Of a stretch of 64,000 nucleotides of DNA, positions 1-9,473 are shown piece after piece (the stretch's first letter is position 1; every line of letters begins with the position of its first letter). The position numbers were made by a program, and so were the translations under genes. The DNA is taken from the NCBI RefSeq assembly GCF_018294505.1, contig NC_057808.1, positions 228,715,780 through 228,779,779 of the forward strand. The letters are read 5' to 3'. This DNA comes from Triticum aestivum. Lineage: Eukaryota > Streptophyta > Magnoliopsida > Poales > Poaceae. Under the pieces are notes generated by a model, which saw only the letters and a program-made list of their open reading frames with translations, was not told the DNA's origin and did not search any database.

Positions 1-219
1 GCTTGTCGCGGCGATGTAGAGGAGCATGGGCTCCTTCTCAGTCGGCGCGGCCAGGACAGGCGGAGTGGTCAACATTTTCTTCAACTCATGGAAGGCTTGG
101 TTGGCTTGATCATTCCACTCAAAGTGAGTGGACTTCTTCATGAGTCGGTACAGGGGGAGGGCCTTCTCTCCTAGTCGGCTGATAAAACGGTTCAGGGAGG
201 CTAAGCAGCCAGTGAACTT
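1..219 (-). pseudogene. pol: gypsy A RT thumb / RNase H fragment
   Basis: The same frame after the TAG at 220 encodes a continuation resembling the matching stretch of gypsy C: SLNRFISRLGEKA, then a WND...AFHELK...TTPPVLAAP segment, the typical start of the first RNase H domain. It is truncated by the window edge. It is part of pol and has no separate start. Confidence 0.75.
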
Positions 220-1041
220 CTACACATCTCGCAGCTTGGTGGGAATCTCCATCCTCTCTATGGCTTTGATCTTGACAGGGTTGCACTCAATGCCACGTTC
301 GGAGACCAGGAAGCCTAGCAGCTGGCCGGCTGGCACTCCGAACACGCACTTCTCGGGGTTGAGCTTGATCTGGAATCGGCGCAAGTTGGCGAATGTTTCC
401 TTCAGGTCTTCCAGCAAGGTACCGCGCTTCTCTGTCTTCACCACAATGTCGTCTACGTAGACGTGGGCATTTCTGCCGAGTTGTTTCAAGAGACATTTCT
501 GCATGCAACGCTGAAAAGTGGCACCGGCGTTTCTCAAGCCGAATGTCATTGTCAGGTAGCAGAAAGCTCCAAAGGGTGTGATGAAGGCAGTCTTCAGGCG
601 GTCAGCTGGGTCCAACTTGATCTGATGATACCCTGAGTATGCATCCAAAAAACACAACAGCTCGCATCCGGCTGTAGAGTCTATCACTTGGTCAATCCGT
701 GGCAAAGCAAACGGATCCTTTGGGCAGGCCTTGTTCAGACTTGTGTAGTCTATACACATGCGCCACTTGTTATTCTTCTTCAAAACCAGAACTGGATTGG
801 CAAGCCATTCTGGAAAGAACACTTCCATGATGAAGCCGGCTGCAAGGAGCCGGGCTATCTCTTCTCCCACGATTCTTCGCTTCTCTTCTGATAGTCGGCG
901 GAGGGGTTGCTTGACCGGCTTCGCATCAGCTCGGACATGTAATTTGTGCTCGGCGAAATCCTTCGGGACACCCGGCATGTCCTTTGGGGACCATGCAAAG
1001 ATGTCTCGATTCTCACGGAGGAAGTCGGCGAGCTCGCCTTC
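220..1041 (-). pseudogene. pol: gypsy A reverse transcriptase
   Basis: The frame continues in phase from the gag-protease frame after the TAG at 1042-1044; its first ATG is at 978. RT landmarks appear in order: FPEWLANPVLVLKKNN, MCIDYTSLNKACPKDPFALP, FLDAYSGYHQI, FITPFGAFCY, then YVDDIVVK near 440-465, and the thumb motif GFLVSERGIECNP. It copies element RNA into cDNA in the cytoplasmic particle. The frame is cut by a second TAG at 220-222. Gypsy C has CAG (Gln) at the matching position, in its DVQRLAG motif, so this looks like a CAG to TAG mutation. Coding similarity continues leftwards in the same frame. Confidence 0.85.
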
Positions 1042-2832
1042 CTATTTACTGTCCAAGTTCGCCCCAATCACGGCGAACCTCTCCGGGTGCTCCGGGTCTA
1101 GAGGTATCTTCTTCGTCTCTTTGGCAGGCTGGAAGGAGCCCTGCGCATCACAGTCCTTGGGGTCGGGGGACAAGGTCGGCTGCTTGCCGACCATGGCCAC
1201 AACCCGTTCCAGCATCTTCTTCTCTTCCGCCACCACGAGGGACTCGGCCAGCCGGCTGCTGGCCATGGCACACTCGATGGACTTCTTGTAATCGCCGGCT
1301 ACCGTGATGATCCCCTTCGAGCTCGGCATCTTCATCTTCAGATAGGCATAATGGGGCACAGCCATGAACTTGGCCAAAGCAGGTCGGCCAAGTAGCGCAT
1401 GATAGGGGCTCTCCAGGTCCACCACCTCGAACCATATTGCTTCCCGGCGGAAGTGATCTTTGTCTCCGAAGAGAACATCCATTTTGATCTTGCCGATTGG
1501 AGAGCAAGATAGGCCGGGTACGATACCATGGAAGACAGTGCGGCTCGGCATGAGCTGCTTTGCTTTGATGTTCAGCTTGTCCATAGTGTCGCGGTACAGT
1601 ATGTTGATACTGCTTCCGCCGTCTATCAGGACGCGGGAAAATCTGGCAGCTCGCCTCTCCGTCGCAAGGGTGACGTCCAAGACCATAGCATAGGAGCCAG
1701 GCGAAGGCATCACTTCTAGGTGGTCGGCCTGGCCCCAGCTGATGGGCTTTTCCGACCAATGCATGAACTCGGCGGTGCTAGAGGCGACTGCGTTTACTTC
1801 TTGGTGTTGCCGGCGTCGGCTGCGCTTGTCGTCGACTTGACTCGTGAAGACGACGTAGGCGTCGTGCGCTTCGGGGAACTCGTCTTGGATGGCGCCGACT
1901 GCCGGCCGGGCCGCCGGCTGCTGGGGAGCTGGAGGCGGCGGGCCGGGAGGCGGAGGCGGCACTATCCCTTCGCCCTTGGTGATGCGGGTGAGCCAGTGGC
2001 ATTTCCATGTTGTATGGTTGGACGGCTTCGTGCCGCTGTGGAACTTGCAGGGGGCATCGAGTGCTTGTTCGTAGGAGAAGGACGGCTGCCAGGGCGGCCG
2101 GCCTCCCTTCTTCTTGGGAGCGGGCCGCTCCTCGGGCTGCTCGTCTTCAACTGTGGCCACCTGCCGACTGGAGGAAGTCGGCATGGGGCCCTTGCGCTTG
2201 TGGTCGTTCTGGTAGGGGCGCCGGTTTGGGTCGCCAGCCGGCGTCTTGGGAGCCGGAGCGACTACCTTCCCCGAGGCGTCCACTCGGAGCTCGGTCTTCA
2301 TGGAGGAGTCGGCAGTGGCGTACTTGTCGGCGGTGATCAGCAACTCATCGAGGGTAGCCGGCTCGTCGCAGAGGAGTCGGTGCTTGAGGAGGGTGCCCTC
2401 TCGGCACCCGGCAGTGAAGTACTCGATGGCCTGGACCTCATGCACTCCCTCGCAGGAGTTGCGGAGCTCGGCCCATCGCGTGAGGTAGTCGCGGGTCGAC
2501 TCGTTGGGCCCTTGGACGCAGAGGGAGAGCTGGCGAAGCTTGGGAGGCCGCTTGTAGGTGCTAGTGAAGTTGCGGACGAAAACCTCGGTGAAGTCCAGCC
2601 AGCTGTTGATGTTGTATGGCTTGAGGCTGTTGAGCCACGTGCGCGCCTTCCCTTGCAGCATCAAGGGGACGTACTTCACGGCGACGAGCCGATTGCCGTT
2701 GGCGATGCTGACGGCCGTGGAGTAGTCGATGAGCCAATCTTCCGGCTTCACCGAGCCGTTGTACTTGGGCGTGTCTCTGGGGAGCGAGAACCTTTGGGGA
2801 AGGGCTCGTCGCGGATGCGGGGGCCAAAGCAT
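1042..2832 (-). CDS. gag-pro: gypsy A gag core and aspartic protease
   Basis: Residues about 20-190 form a retrotransposon gag domain (Trp/Leu-rich helices, including YVPLMLQGKARTWLNSL). A basic, proline-rich linker follows. The protease lies around residues 400-520, with the active-site motif LIDGGSSINILY and the later flap-like HALLGRPALAKFMA segment. No classic CCHC knuckle is evident. The frame ends at a TAG (1042-1044), but the same frame stays open beyond it into RT. Gypsy C shows the same layout and a TAG at the same place. It assembles the particle and cleaves the polyprotein. The start at 2832 is only the first ATG after the frame change. Confidence 0.8.
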   Translation of the reverse strand: MLWPPHPRRALPQRFSLPRDTPKYNGSVKPEDWLIDYSTAVSIANGNRLVAVKYVPLMLQGKARTWLNSLKPYNINSWLDFTEVFVRNFTSTYKRPPKLRQLSLCVQGPNESTRDYLTRWAELRNSCEGVHEVQAIEYFTAGCREGTLLKHRLLCDEPATLDELLITADKYATADSSMKTELRVDASGKVVAPAPKTPAGDPNRRPYQNDHKRKGPMPTSSSRQVATVEDEQPEERPAPKKKGGRPPWQPSFSYEQALDAPCKFHSGTKPSNHTTWKCHWLTRITKGEGIVPPPPPGPPPPAPQQPAARPAVGAIQDEFPEAHDAYVVFTSQVDDKRSRRRQHQEVNAVASSTAEFMHWSEKPISWGQADHLEVMPSPGSYAMVLDVTLATERRAARFSRVLIDGGSSINILYRDTMDKLNIKAKQLMPSRTVFHGIVPGLSCSPIGKIKMDVLFGDKDHFRREAIWFEVVDLESPYHALLGRPALAKFMAVPHYAYLKMKMPSSKGIITVAGDYKKSIECAMASSRLAESLVVAEEKKMLERVVAMVGKQPTLSPDPKDCDAQGSFQPAKETKKIPLDPEHPERFAVIGANLDSK

Positions 2833-4238
2833 GGCGGGCCGACATCGTCTTCTTCTACTAACGCCAGGGACCGAGCAAGGCGGTCGATCCTGTGGCGGGC
2901 GTCACTCTCGCCGACTCCTTCTCGGCGGCCGAGTCGGTCGCCAAGAGTCGGATGCATGATGGGCGGCGGAGTGAGGCGTCTTTCTCTTCGAGGCGGGGGA
3001 GGCGGCAGGTTTCCTTGGTGTTCGACCGCCCGAGGGCGGCCATCCGCGTCGCGCTCGATAATGATGCGAGTCCGGCTGCGGCTGGCAGCCGGCTCCTTGT
3101 CTTTCTTCTGGCGCGTGCCGCTCGCAGTCGGCGAGCGGGACGTCGCGGCGTGCTCCCGGCGTGGGGGATGGCTATCAGCTCGGGCGCCGGCTTCGTGCCG
3201 TTCTGCAGCCGCGTCGATCAGCTGCTGGATCCGTCTTGTCATGTAGGGGAGCTCATCGGCTCCCAGCCCATTGAGCTCCTCTGCTGCTGCCTGAGCGGCT
3301 CGCAGATTCTCGAGCGGGGTGGCGTAGACGGGGCGATCTGCTCCCAGCATGCTGGCAACGGCTGCGCCGCGCTTCTGGACGAAGCCGGCTCGGCTCGGGC
3401 CGCTCGGCGGCGGCGTCCCGAAGGCGGCGCGGTCGACTTCGCGCTGGTGGGCCTCGGTGAGGCGTCTCATCGAGGCTATCTTCTTGCTCTCCGTGATGAG
3501 GGCAAGACGGCGTGCCTCCAGGGTTTCGGCGTCGGCGTCGGCCGGGAGGGGGATGGAGAGGTCGTGCATCGCTGCTTGCTGAGCGTCGCGGGCGCTCCCG
3601 CCCGAGTTGGAGACGTGGCTGATGACCAGCACTTCGGTGACAGCGCTGCTGCCGCTGTCAGCTCGAGGGAGTGGGTCGTCGAAGACCACCACGTCGGAGG
3701 GGTAGGCGTCGAGCGACGCGGTGTCGGAGTCGATGAGCATCGGGTCGGTGGAGCCGACAGACTCCATGTCCGCAGCAGGCTCGCTGGAGACGTGAAGTTG
3801 GTCGAGGAGGCTGACGAGGCGGCTCTCGGGGTAGTCGGTGCCTGCGTCGGACGCAGGCTCGTCGGAAATGCGAGTCTCGCCGAGCAGATCGGCGAGGCGG
3901 CTCGCTGCGCAGGCGTCGTCGACGCCTTGCAGCGTGTCGGGGCAAACGCCATCGGGCGCAGCAGGCTGGCTGCGCTCGCCGGGAAAGAAGAGGGTTCCCG
4001 TCCAGAACAGGTCTCCGGACGACGGTGCACCTGGCCCCACGGTGGGCGCCAAATGTCGGGTGGTTGGGGCGACATATGCCAAAGGATGGCTTATCATTGT
4101 TGGAGCCAATAAAACGTCGCCGGTGCCTGGAAACGGGATGAGGCGAAGACATGCACGCCGGCGAATCTTACCCAGGTTCGGGGCTCTCCGAGGAGATAAC
4201 ATCCCTAGTCCTGCTCTGCGGGGTCTCCGCATGATCAC
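2748..4238 (-). CDS. gypsy A gag, N-terminal frame
   Basis: This long open frame runs from inside the LTR (in-frame ATGs at 4238, 4232, 4202 and 4097) through the PBS into the gag leader and ends at 2748. The N-terminal part is acidic and low in complexity. The middle contains helical, charged sequence (residues about 245-300), and the C-terminal third is rich in Arg and Pro. It has no recognised enzyme motif. It overlaps the next gag frame (1042-2832) by about 85 bases in another phase. The retroviral-type gag domain begins only in that second frame, so one frameshift, natural or mutational, separates the two. No ATG lies between the PBS and residue ~150 of this frame, so the true start is unclear. 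Confidence 0.6.
   Translation of the reverse strand: MIMRRPRRAGLGMLSPRRAPNLGKIRRRACLRLIPFPGTGDVLLAPTMISHPLAYVAPTTRHLAPTVGPGAPSSGDLFWTGTLFFPGERSQPAAPDGVCPDTLQGVDDACAASRLADLLGETRISDEPASDAGTDYPESRLVSLLDQLHVSSEPAADMESVGSTDPMLIDSDTASLDAYPSDVVVFDDPLPRADSGSSAVTEVLVISHVSNSGGSARDAQQAAMHDLSIPLPADADAETLEARRLALITESKKIASMRRLTEAHQREVDRAAFGTPPPSGPSRAGFVQKRGAAVASMLGADRPVYATPLENLRAAQAAAEELNGLGADELPYMTRRIQQLIDAAAERHEAGARADSHPPRREHAATSRSPTASGTRQKKDKEPAASRSRTRIIIERDADGRPRAVEHQGNLPPPPPRRERRLTPPPIMHPTLGDRLGRREGVGESDARHRIDRLARSLALVEEDDVGPPCFGPRIRDEPFPKGSRSPETRPSTTAR
4035..4053 (-). other. Primer-binding site of gypsy A
   Basis: Directly after the LTR end the minus strand reads TTTGGCGCCCACCGTGGGG. TGGCGCC-type primer sites right after the LTR are usual in Athila/Tat-type plant elements. 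Position and sequence both fit; I cannot decide the exact tRNA. Confidence 0.7.
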
Positions 4239-4422
4239 TAGCTCGATAAAGAGTAGCTACAATCGCTCCTAGAGCTGTTGGGATCAAGGGAGAAGAAGAA
4301 CAAGGCTAGCTCTTGCTTCTCTCTATCTATGGTGTGTGTGCGTGTGCTATGCTTGGAAGCCAAACATGCAGAGGTGCCAACTATGCTTGGGTGCGAACCC
4401 CTTGCATGGGTGCTCCGGGGGG

Positions 4423-4430
4423 TTTATATA
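4423..4430 (-). promoter_or_regulatory. TATA box of the gypsy A LTR
   Basis: The minus strand reads TATATAAA here, inside the LTR and about 370 bp from its inner end. This is the usual place for the LTR promoter. Transcription would start near 4395-4400, so R-U5 would cover about 4054-4400. Confidence 0.65.
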
Positions 4431-4638
4431 GGCCTACCCCCCGGGGGTACAATGGTAATCCGACTGGGAACTGGCCCCAGCCGTCAGTGTCTACGCCTGC
4501 CGGCTCCTCCGCCGGCTGCTGGGTCCCGCCGGCTGCCGGCTACTCGGTCGGCAGGCCGGCCCCACCGCCTAGGGTCTTGTCGGCGGCTGCTTACTGTAGC
4601 CGCGCCTCTGATGATGAGGGCTTTGTCGAGGTAAGCGT

Positions 4639-4676
4639 GGCTACAGTGATCCGCGTCGGGGGCTATCACTGTAGCC
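4639..4676. repeat. 12-nt inverted repeat in LTR A U3
   Basis: GGCTACAGTGAT (4639-4650) and ATCACTGTAGCC (4665-4676) are perfect reverse complements with a 14-nt loop. Confidence 0.85.
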
Positions 4677-4862
4677 TCACCTCGTCTTGTCTCCTTAAAT
4701 GGGCTCCTGCTTCGAGGAAGGGAGTCGCCGGCTTCTGGAGGCCGGCTATGCTCCTAGCCGACTAGGAAAGGCCGGGCCGCCTTCACGCCTCCCTCTGGCT
4801 GAAGGGGCCCGCAGTCCTTGGGCCGTGCAGGAGTGGGTCGTGGATGACGTCGTAGCTGGCGT

Positions 4863-4917
4863 GGCTACAGTGCCCGGCCGCACGGGAGACATCCCTCCCG
4901 TACGGCCTCCTGTAGCC
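4863..4917. repeat. 55-bp imperfect hairpin in LTR A U3
   Basis: The outer arms GGCTACAG (4863-4870) and CTGTAGCC (4910-4917) enclose inner arms GGCCG-ACGGGAG and CTCCCGT-CGGCC with a short loop. The outer arm word is shared with the hairpin at 4639-4676. Confidence 0.85.
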
Positions 4918-5208
4918 ATGCCTGCCTCGGGCTTCGGGGGTCGTGGGCCGCACTGTGGCCATGCCCCGTCAGGTCGTCGTTATGTAGGGGCGGTTGTGGT
5001 CTCGGCCGGCTTCTAGGAGTCGGCGTTCTTCTTGGCCGGCTTCTTGGAGTCGGTGAGCCTGGGTCGCCTTCCGGGAGTCGGCTTTAGGGGTAGCCGGCCC
5101 GGGAAGGCGGCCCAAATGCTTGGAGTGCTTGAAGGCCCAAAGGCCTGATAAATTTTCTGAAGAGCCAGGGGTAGCCGGTTTGGCTACCCGTGGCCACTTA
5201 CTCCGACA

Positions 5209-6041
5209 TTGGACTTTCACAAAGCACATACCTTGACAAAGTTTTGAAGAAGTTCAAAATGGATCAAGCAAAGAAAGGGTTCTTGCCTGTACTACAAGGT
5301 GTGAGATTGAGTAAGACTCAATGCCCGACCACTGCAGAAGATAGAGAGAAGATGAAAGATGTTCCCTATGCTTCAGCCATAGGCTCTATCATGTATGCAA
5401 TGCTGTGTACCAGACCTGATGTGTCCCTTGCTATAAGTTTAGCAGGAAGGTACCAAAGTAATCCAGGAGTGGATCACTGGACAGCGGTCAAGAACATCCT
5501 GAAATACCTGAAAAGGACTAAGGATACGTTTCTCGTTTATGGAGGTGACAAAGAGCTCATCGTAAGTGGTTACGTTGATGCAAGCTTTGACACTGATCCA
5601 GACGATTCGAAATCGCAAACCGGATACGTATTTACATTGAACGGTGGAGCTGTCAATTGGTGTAGTTCTAAGCAAAGTGTCGTGGCGGGATCTACGTGTG
5701 AAGCGGAATACATAGCTGCTTCGGAAGCAGCAAATGAAGGAGTCTGGATGAAGGAGTTCATATCCGATCTAGGTGTCATACCTAGTACATCAGAACCAAT
5801 GAAAATCTTTTGTGACAATACTGGTGCAATTGCCTTAGCAAAGGAATCCAGATTTCACAAGAGAACCAAGCACATCAGAAGACGCTTCAATTCCATCCAG
5901 GATTTAGTCCAGGTGGGAGACATAGAAATTTGCAAGATACATACGGATCTGAATGTTGCAGACCCGTTGACTAAACCTCTTCCACGAGCAAAACATGATC
6001 AGCACCAAGACTCCATGGGTGTAAGAATCATTACTATGTAA
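5209..6041 (+). pseudogene. pol: Copia 1 RT C-terminus and RNase H (5' end cut by gypsy A)
   Basis: This is the 3' quarter of a BARE/Angela-type pol frame, open from the insertion point to a stop at 6041. It starts inside the RT tail (IGLSQSTYLDKVLKKF). RNase H follows with YVDASFDTDPDDSKSQTGY, GSTCEAEYIAASEA, FCDNTGAIALAKE and the HIRRRFNSI end. It matches the same regions of copia 2 (30340-31173) and copia 3 (48554-49294). There are no internal stops in the visible part, but the remainder of the gene lies beyond gypsy A, outside the window. RNase H removes the RNA strand during reverse transcription. Confidence 0.9.
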
Positions 6042-6059
6042 TCTAGATTATTCACTCTA

Positions 6060-6074
6060 GTGCAAGTGGGAGAC
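6060..6074 (+). other. Polypurine tract of copia 1
   Basis: GTGCAAGTGGGAGAC lies directly before the LTR start TGAAGG. The same sequence stands before the 3' LTR of copia 2 (31192-31206). It primes plus-strand synthesis. Confidence 0.8.
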
Positions 6075-6207
6075 TGAAGGAAATATGCCCTAGAGGCAAT
6101 AATAAAGTATTATATATTTCCTTATATCATGATAAATGTTTATTATTCAAGCTAGAATTGTATTAACCGGAAACATAATACATGTGTGAATACATAGACA
6201 AACAGAG
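6075..6207 (+). repeat. Copia 1 3' LTR, part 1
   Basis: The LTR begins TGAAGGAAATATGCCCTAGA, the BARE/Angela/WIS-type LTR start. It is interrupted after 133 bp by gypsy B. Bases 6203-6207 (CAGAG) are the target site duplicated at 17532-17536. The LTR continues at 17537. Confidence 0.9.
6203..6207. repeat. Target site duplication of gypsy B, left copy
   Basis: CAGAG directly precedes the LTR start TGTAAC and recurs directly after the right LTR at 17532-17536. Confidence 0.9.
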
Positions 6208-9200
6208 TGTAACATCCCAAATTTTCAATTTGGTATGTTATACATAGATCATCATTGCATATCATGTTTTATTGCATTTTGACAAATCCTGGATAAATCC
6301 TAAGCAACTCAAGGACCCTCGGAGAGAGTTGGGGATTTTCTCAAATTTTCAAATTTGATTTTCATCAAATTATAAAACGAGGATTTTGGTTTTAATTATT
6401 TTCTCTCCGGAAAAATATTTCATTTTAAAAATAAACGAGAGGAGAAACTATGACTTCTCCAAAACAATTGAAATACTGGAGGAAAAGTATTAAAATCATT
6501 TATTGGAATTTATTTGGATATTATTTGCAATTTTTATTGCATTAAAAATATTGCATGTTTTCAAAAATTTATTTTGTGTTAAAAAAATGTTCACCCTATT
6601 CTAGATTTTCCAACTAGACGGGGAAAATTTATTTTATATTTTTCTGACTTTTATTTATTTTTCTATGAATTATTTTCCGCGGAACGTATTTAAAAAAAAC
6701 TGCGCGACGCCCGACCGGGCCGAAGCCCAGCCGATCGCCGGCCCACCCCGTCGCCCTCTCCTTCCCCAGCACGGGAGCGCCGCCGCGCCGACTCCCGCCG
6801 CCGCACGCCTCCCCGGCCGCCCCCTCCTCCAAGCCGAGCTCTCCCCCCCTTTATATACCCCGCACCGCCCCTCTCCTCACACCTAGCCCGCCGCCTCCCG
6901 CACCCGCCTCGTCCNNNNNNNNNNNNNNNNNNNNNNNNNNNNNNNNNNNNNNNNNNNNNNNNNNNNNNNNNNNNNNNNNNNNNNNNNNNNNNNNNNNNNN
7001 NNNNNNNNNNNNNNNNNNNNNNNNNNNNNNNNNNNNNNNNNNNNNNNNNNNNNNNNNNNNNNNNNNNNNNNNNNNNNNNNNNNNNNNNNNNNNNNNNNNN
7101 NNNNNNNNNNNNNNNNNNNNNNNNNNNNNNNNNNNNNNNNNNNNNNNNNNNNNNNNNNNNNNNNNNNNNNNNNNNNNNNNNNNNNNNNNNNNNNNNNNNN
7201 NNNNNNNNNNNNNNNNNNNNNNNNNNNNNNNNNNNNNNNNNNNNNNNNNNNNNNNNNNNNNNNNNNNNNNNNNNNNNNNNNNNNNNNNNNNNNNNNNNNN
7301 NNNNNNNNNNNNNNNNNNNNNNNNNNNNNNNNNNNNNNNNNNNNNNNNNNNNNNNNNNNNNNNNNNNNNNNNNNNNNNNNNNNNNNNNNNNNNNNNNNNN
7401 NNNNNNNNNNNNNNNNNNNNNNNNNNNNNNNNNNNNNNNNNNNNNNNNNNNNNNNNNNNNNNNNNNNNNNNNNNNNNNNNNNNNNNNNNNNNNNNNNNNN
7501 NNNNNNNNNNNNNNNNNNNNNNACCGTTCGTTTAAAAAAAACCCTAGATCGGTTTTTTTACGGTTTTGTTATTTTACGAGCGTTCACCGAACCGTTCGTT
7601 TCAACGAACGCGTTCGTCGGTTTTTCTCTATTAACGAACGTCCTTTTTTTTACCGTTCGTCCGTTTTTCTTTTTCGTCGGATTTTTTTGCGATTATCTCA
7701 GATTCGATTTCTGATCGAATTTTCGTTTCTGTTTAACTTCTCGCTCGTTTATCGGAATCAGGCGATTCAAGCGCCTAGAGTTTCGTCTCGAAATTCTCTT
7801 TCCGTTTAACCTACTCAAACAAGTTTTGCTACAGTAAAATTTGATCTAGATCCAGATTAGTAAACGAAGCTTGTTTCTTCCGCCGTTTGACTTTCGTTGC
7901 TTCTTTCGAGTTGATTCTTTTTGCAAACCGGAGTTCTTAAGTTGAACTTTCTGGTTGGATCTTTCATTCGAATTTTACCTGTGCATTAGATGAGTACTGA
8001 TTGTATGCTTGTTTGTTTGCGATAGAGTACCCGGAGTGTGCCGCTTGTTACTTCGACTCGTTAGGTTTTGCGGATCATCAGCAAGGCAAGTAACACTTTG
8101 ATCATACTTTCCATACCCAGTTTTTATTGCATTAGATCTATTCCTCAACCAATTGCATGATTAGGATCTGATTAAATTGTGGGAACTGGGAAGTAGTTGA
8201 GGTAGTACCTATTACCTGTTTTCTATTCAAACCCTTGGGAGTTACTTCTACGTTGCTATTATTATTGCCATGCTATGCTCGTAGACGTGGATTGGGTTTG
8301 AGAGATATTCATGACAGATGTGAGATGTTTAATAATGGTTTACCTAAGGTGGCAACTAAAACTCACATCTGGGTGGATTGAGGCACCTGGAGAACCCAGT
8401 GTTGTCTGATTTTATAAGGACCGCCACCCAGGCTCAAAGGGATCATAAGATTGTTCATGCTAGAAACTTCCGTGTGCAGCCACAAGCTATTATGGGCTCT
8501 AGCATAGTTGAGTAGGTTACAAGATCTCTTGAAGAGGTGGGCTAGCAGATGTAGGGGAAAGTAGGTGTACCGGTCCATCCAGAGTAAAGAGTGATTGTTT
8601 CTGAAAGACTGTGTCTCGGTCATCCGTTTCTCAAACACCGTGCAGTGCGAGAAATAAAACGGAGGCGATCGAGTCTTGTGGGGAAAAGTGCGCAAACCTC
8701 TGCAGAGTGTACAAACTAATCATGGTTAGCCGTGTCCCCGGTTATGGACAACTTGAGTATCTAGTACCTGGATTATCATTTGAATCTCATCACCATGTTA
8801 CTTTTAATTAATTTTGTTGGGTTAATGATGACACTTAATTGGGATTGAGTTGGAGGTACCTTCTCAATGTTTAACAACCACCATGATAGTTAAATAAAAT
8901 TTATTCCTTTGCAGTAGGGAAAAATTGGCTTTTCGCATAAAATTTACCCATAGAGCTTTCCACCAGCCATATATGCATGTAGTATAGCATTATTGTTGTT
9001 CATTACTCTCTATGTGTTACATTGCCAGCATATTCTATGTGCTGACCCGTTTTCGGGTTGCAACGTTTCATGTTGCAGACTTTTCAGACGACGAGTAAGG
9101 TGCCTTAGGTCGTGGTCTTATACTCAGTGATGCCGCTGGAGTTGATGGACTCACTTATCTTCCAAGTCTTCCGCTGTTATCGTAATAGATGGCCTTAAGC

Positions 9201-9362
9201 CATGTTTATCATACTTAATCTCTTTGGAGATATTCGATGTAATAAGTGTGTGATTGCTACTCTGTTATAAATCCTCCATTTGTACTGTGCGTGTCAGCAT
9301 TACTGATCCAGGGATGACACTGGTGCACAGCAGCACAGACCATTTGAGGTCTGGTCGCTACA
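6208..9362 (+). repeat. 5' LTR of gypsy B (contains assembly gap)
   Basis: The LTR starts TGTAACATCCC and ends CGCTACA. The 707 bp before and 1840 bp after the N run align with the 3' LTR (706 and 1839 bp). The TATA-like TTATATA near 6851-6857 lies just before a CCG-rich leader. Small ORFs inside it recur in the other LTR only because the two LTRs are copies; I see no gene. Confidence 0.93.
6915..7522. other. Assembly gap (608 N)
   Basis: This run of N lies inside the 5' LTR of gypsy B. The intact 3' LTR has only 183 bp (15510-15692) between the matching flanks. That segment is a CCG-rich, hard-to-sequence stretch, so the gap is probably over-sized by about 425 bp. Confidence 0.95.
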
Positions 9363-9366
9363 AAGT

Positions 9367-9378
9367 TGGTATCAGAGC
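9367..9378 (+). other. Primer-binding site of gypsy B
   Basis: TGGTATCAGAGC, the perfect complement of the initiator methionine tRNA 3' end, starts four bases after the LTR end. Confidence 0.95.
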
Positions 9379-9473
9379 ACACGCTGACTGTAGGACACGA
9401 CCACTAAGCTTAAGCCCTAGAAAGCTTCTCTCTTCTCATTTCTGACCCCTCTCCTTTTTCTACTCTTCTAGGA

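Larger units (their letters stand above)
1..5208 (-). mobile_element. Ty3/gypsy element A (Tat-like), 5' part, truncated by window edge
   Basis: The element reads leftwards: 5' LTR (4054-5208), primer-binding site, gag, protease, RT and the start of RNase H, then the window ends. The LTR termini are TGTCGG and CCGACA on the plus strand. The right flank (from 5209) is the RT/RNase H gene of copia 1, so A inserted into that element; the expected 5-bp duplication on this side would be TTGGA, but its partner lies outside the window. RT residues such as the YVDD box near 440-465 and the protease DGGSS motif resemble those of gypsy C and fit the Tat/Retand group of plant Metaviridae. The family name is not assigned. 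Confidence 0.9.
4054..5208 (-). repeat. 5' LTR of gypsy A
   Basis: This is a 1155-bp LTR bounded by TGTCGG...CCGACA. It is very GC-rich, with many GCCGGC and GTCGGC words and short direct repeats near 5001-5055. On the minus strand U3 lies at the right. It contains two strong inverted repeats (4639-4676 and 4863-4917), and a TATA box sits at 4423-4430. The copia sequence resumes exactly at 5209, which fixes the outer end, and the PBS fixes the inner end. Confidence 0.9.

Noticed and set aside
1720..4112. Long plus-strand open frames (508 and 406 codons) opposite gypsy A gag
   Set aside because: They are GC-rich mirror frames of the real minus-strand gag, with no domain, splice pattern or start context. 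The minus strand carries recognisable gag and protease motifs.
8363..8695. Minus-strand ORF of 110 codons repeated almost exactly at 16526-16864
   Set aside because: The repetition is explained by the two LTR copies of gypsy B; it contains no domain and differs by a frameshift at one end.
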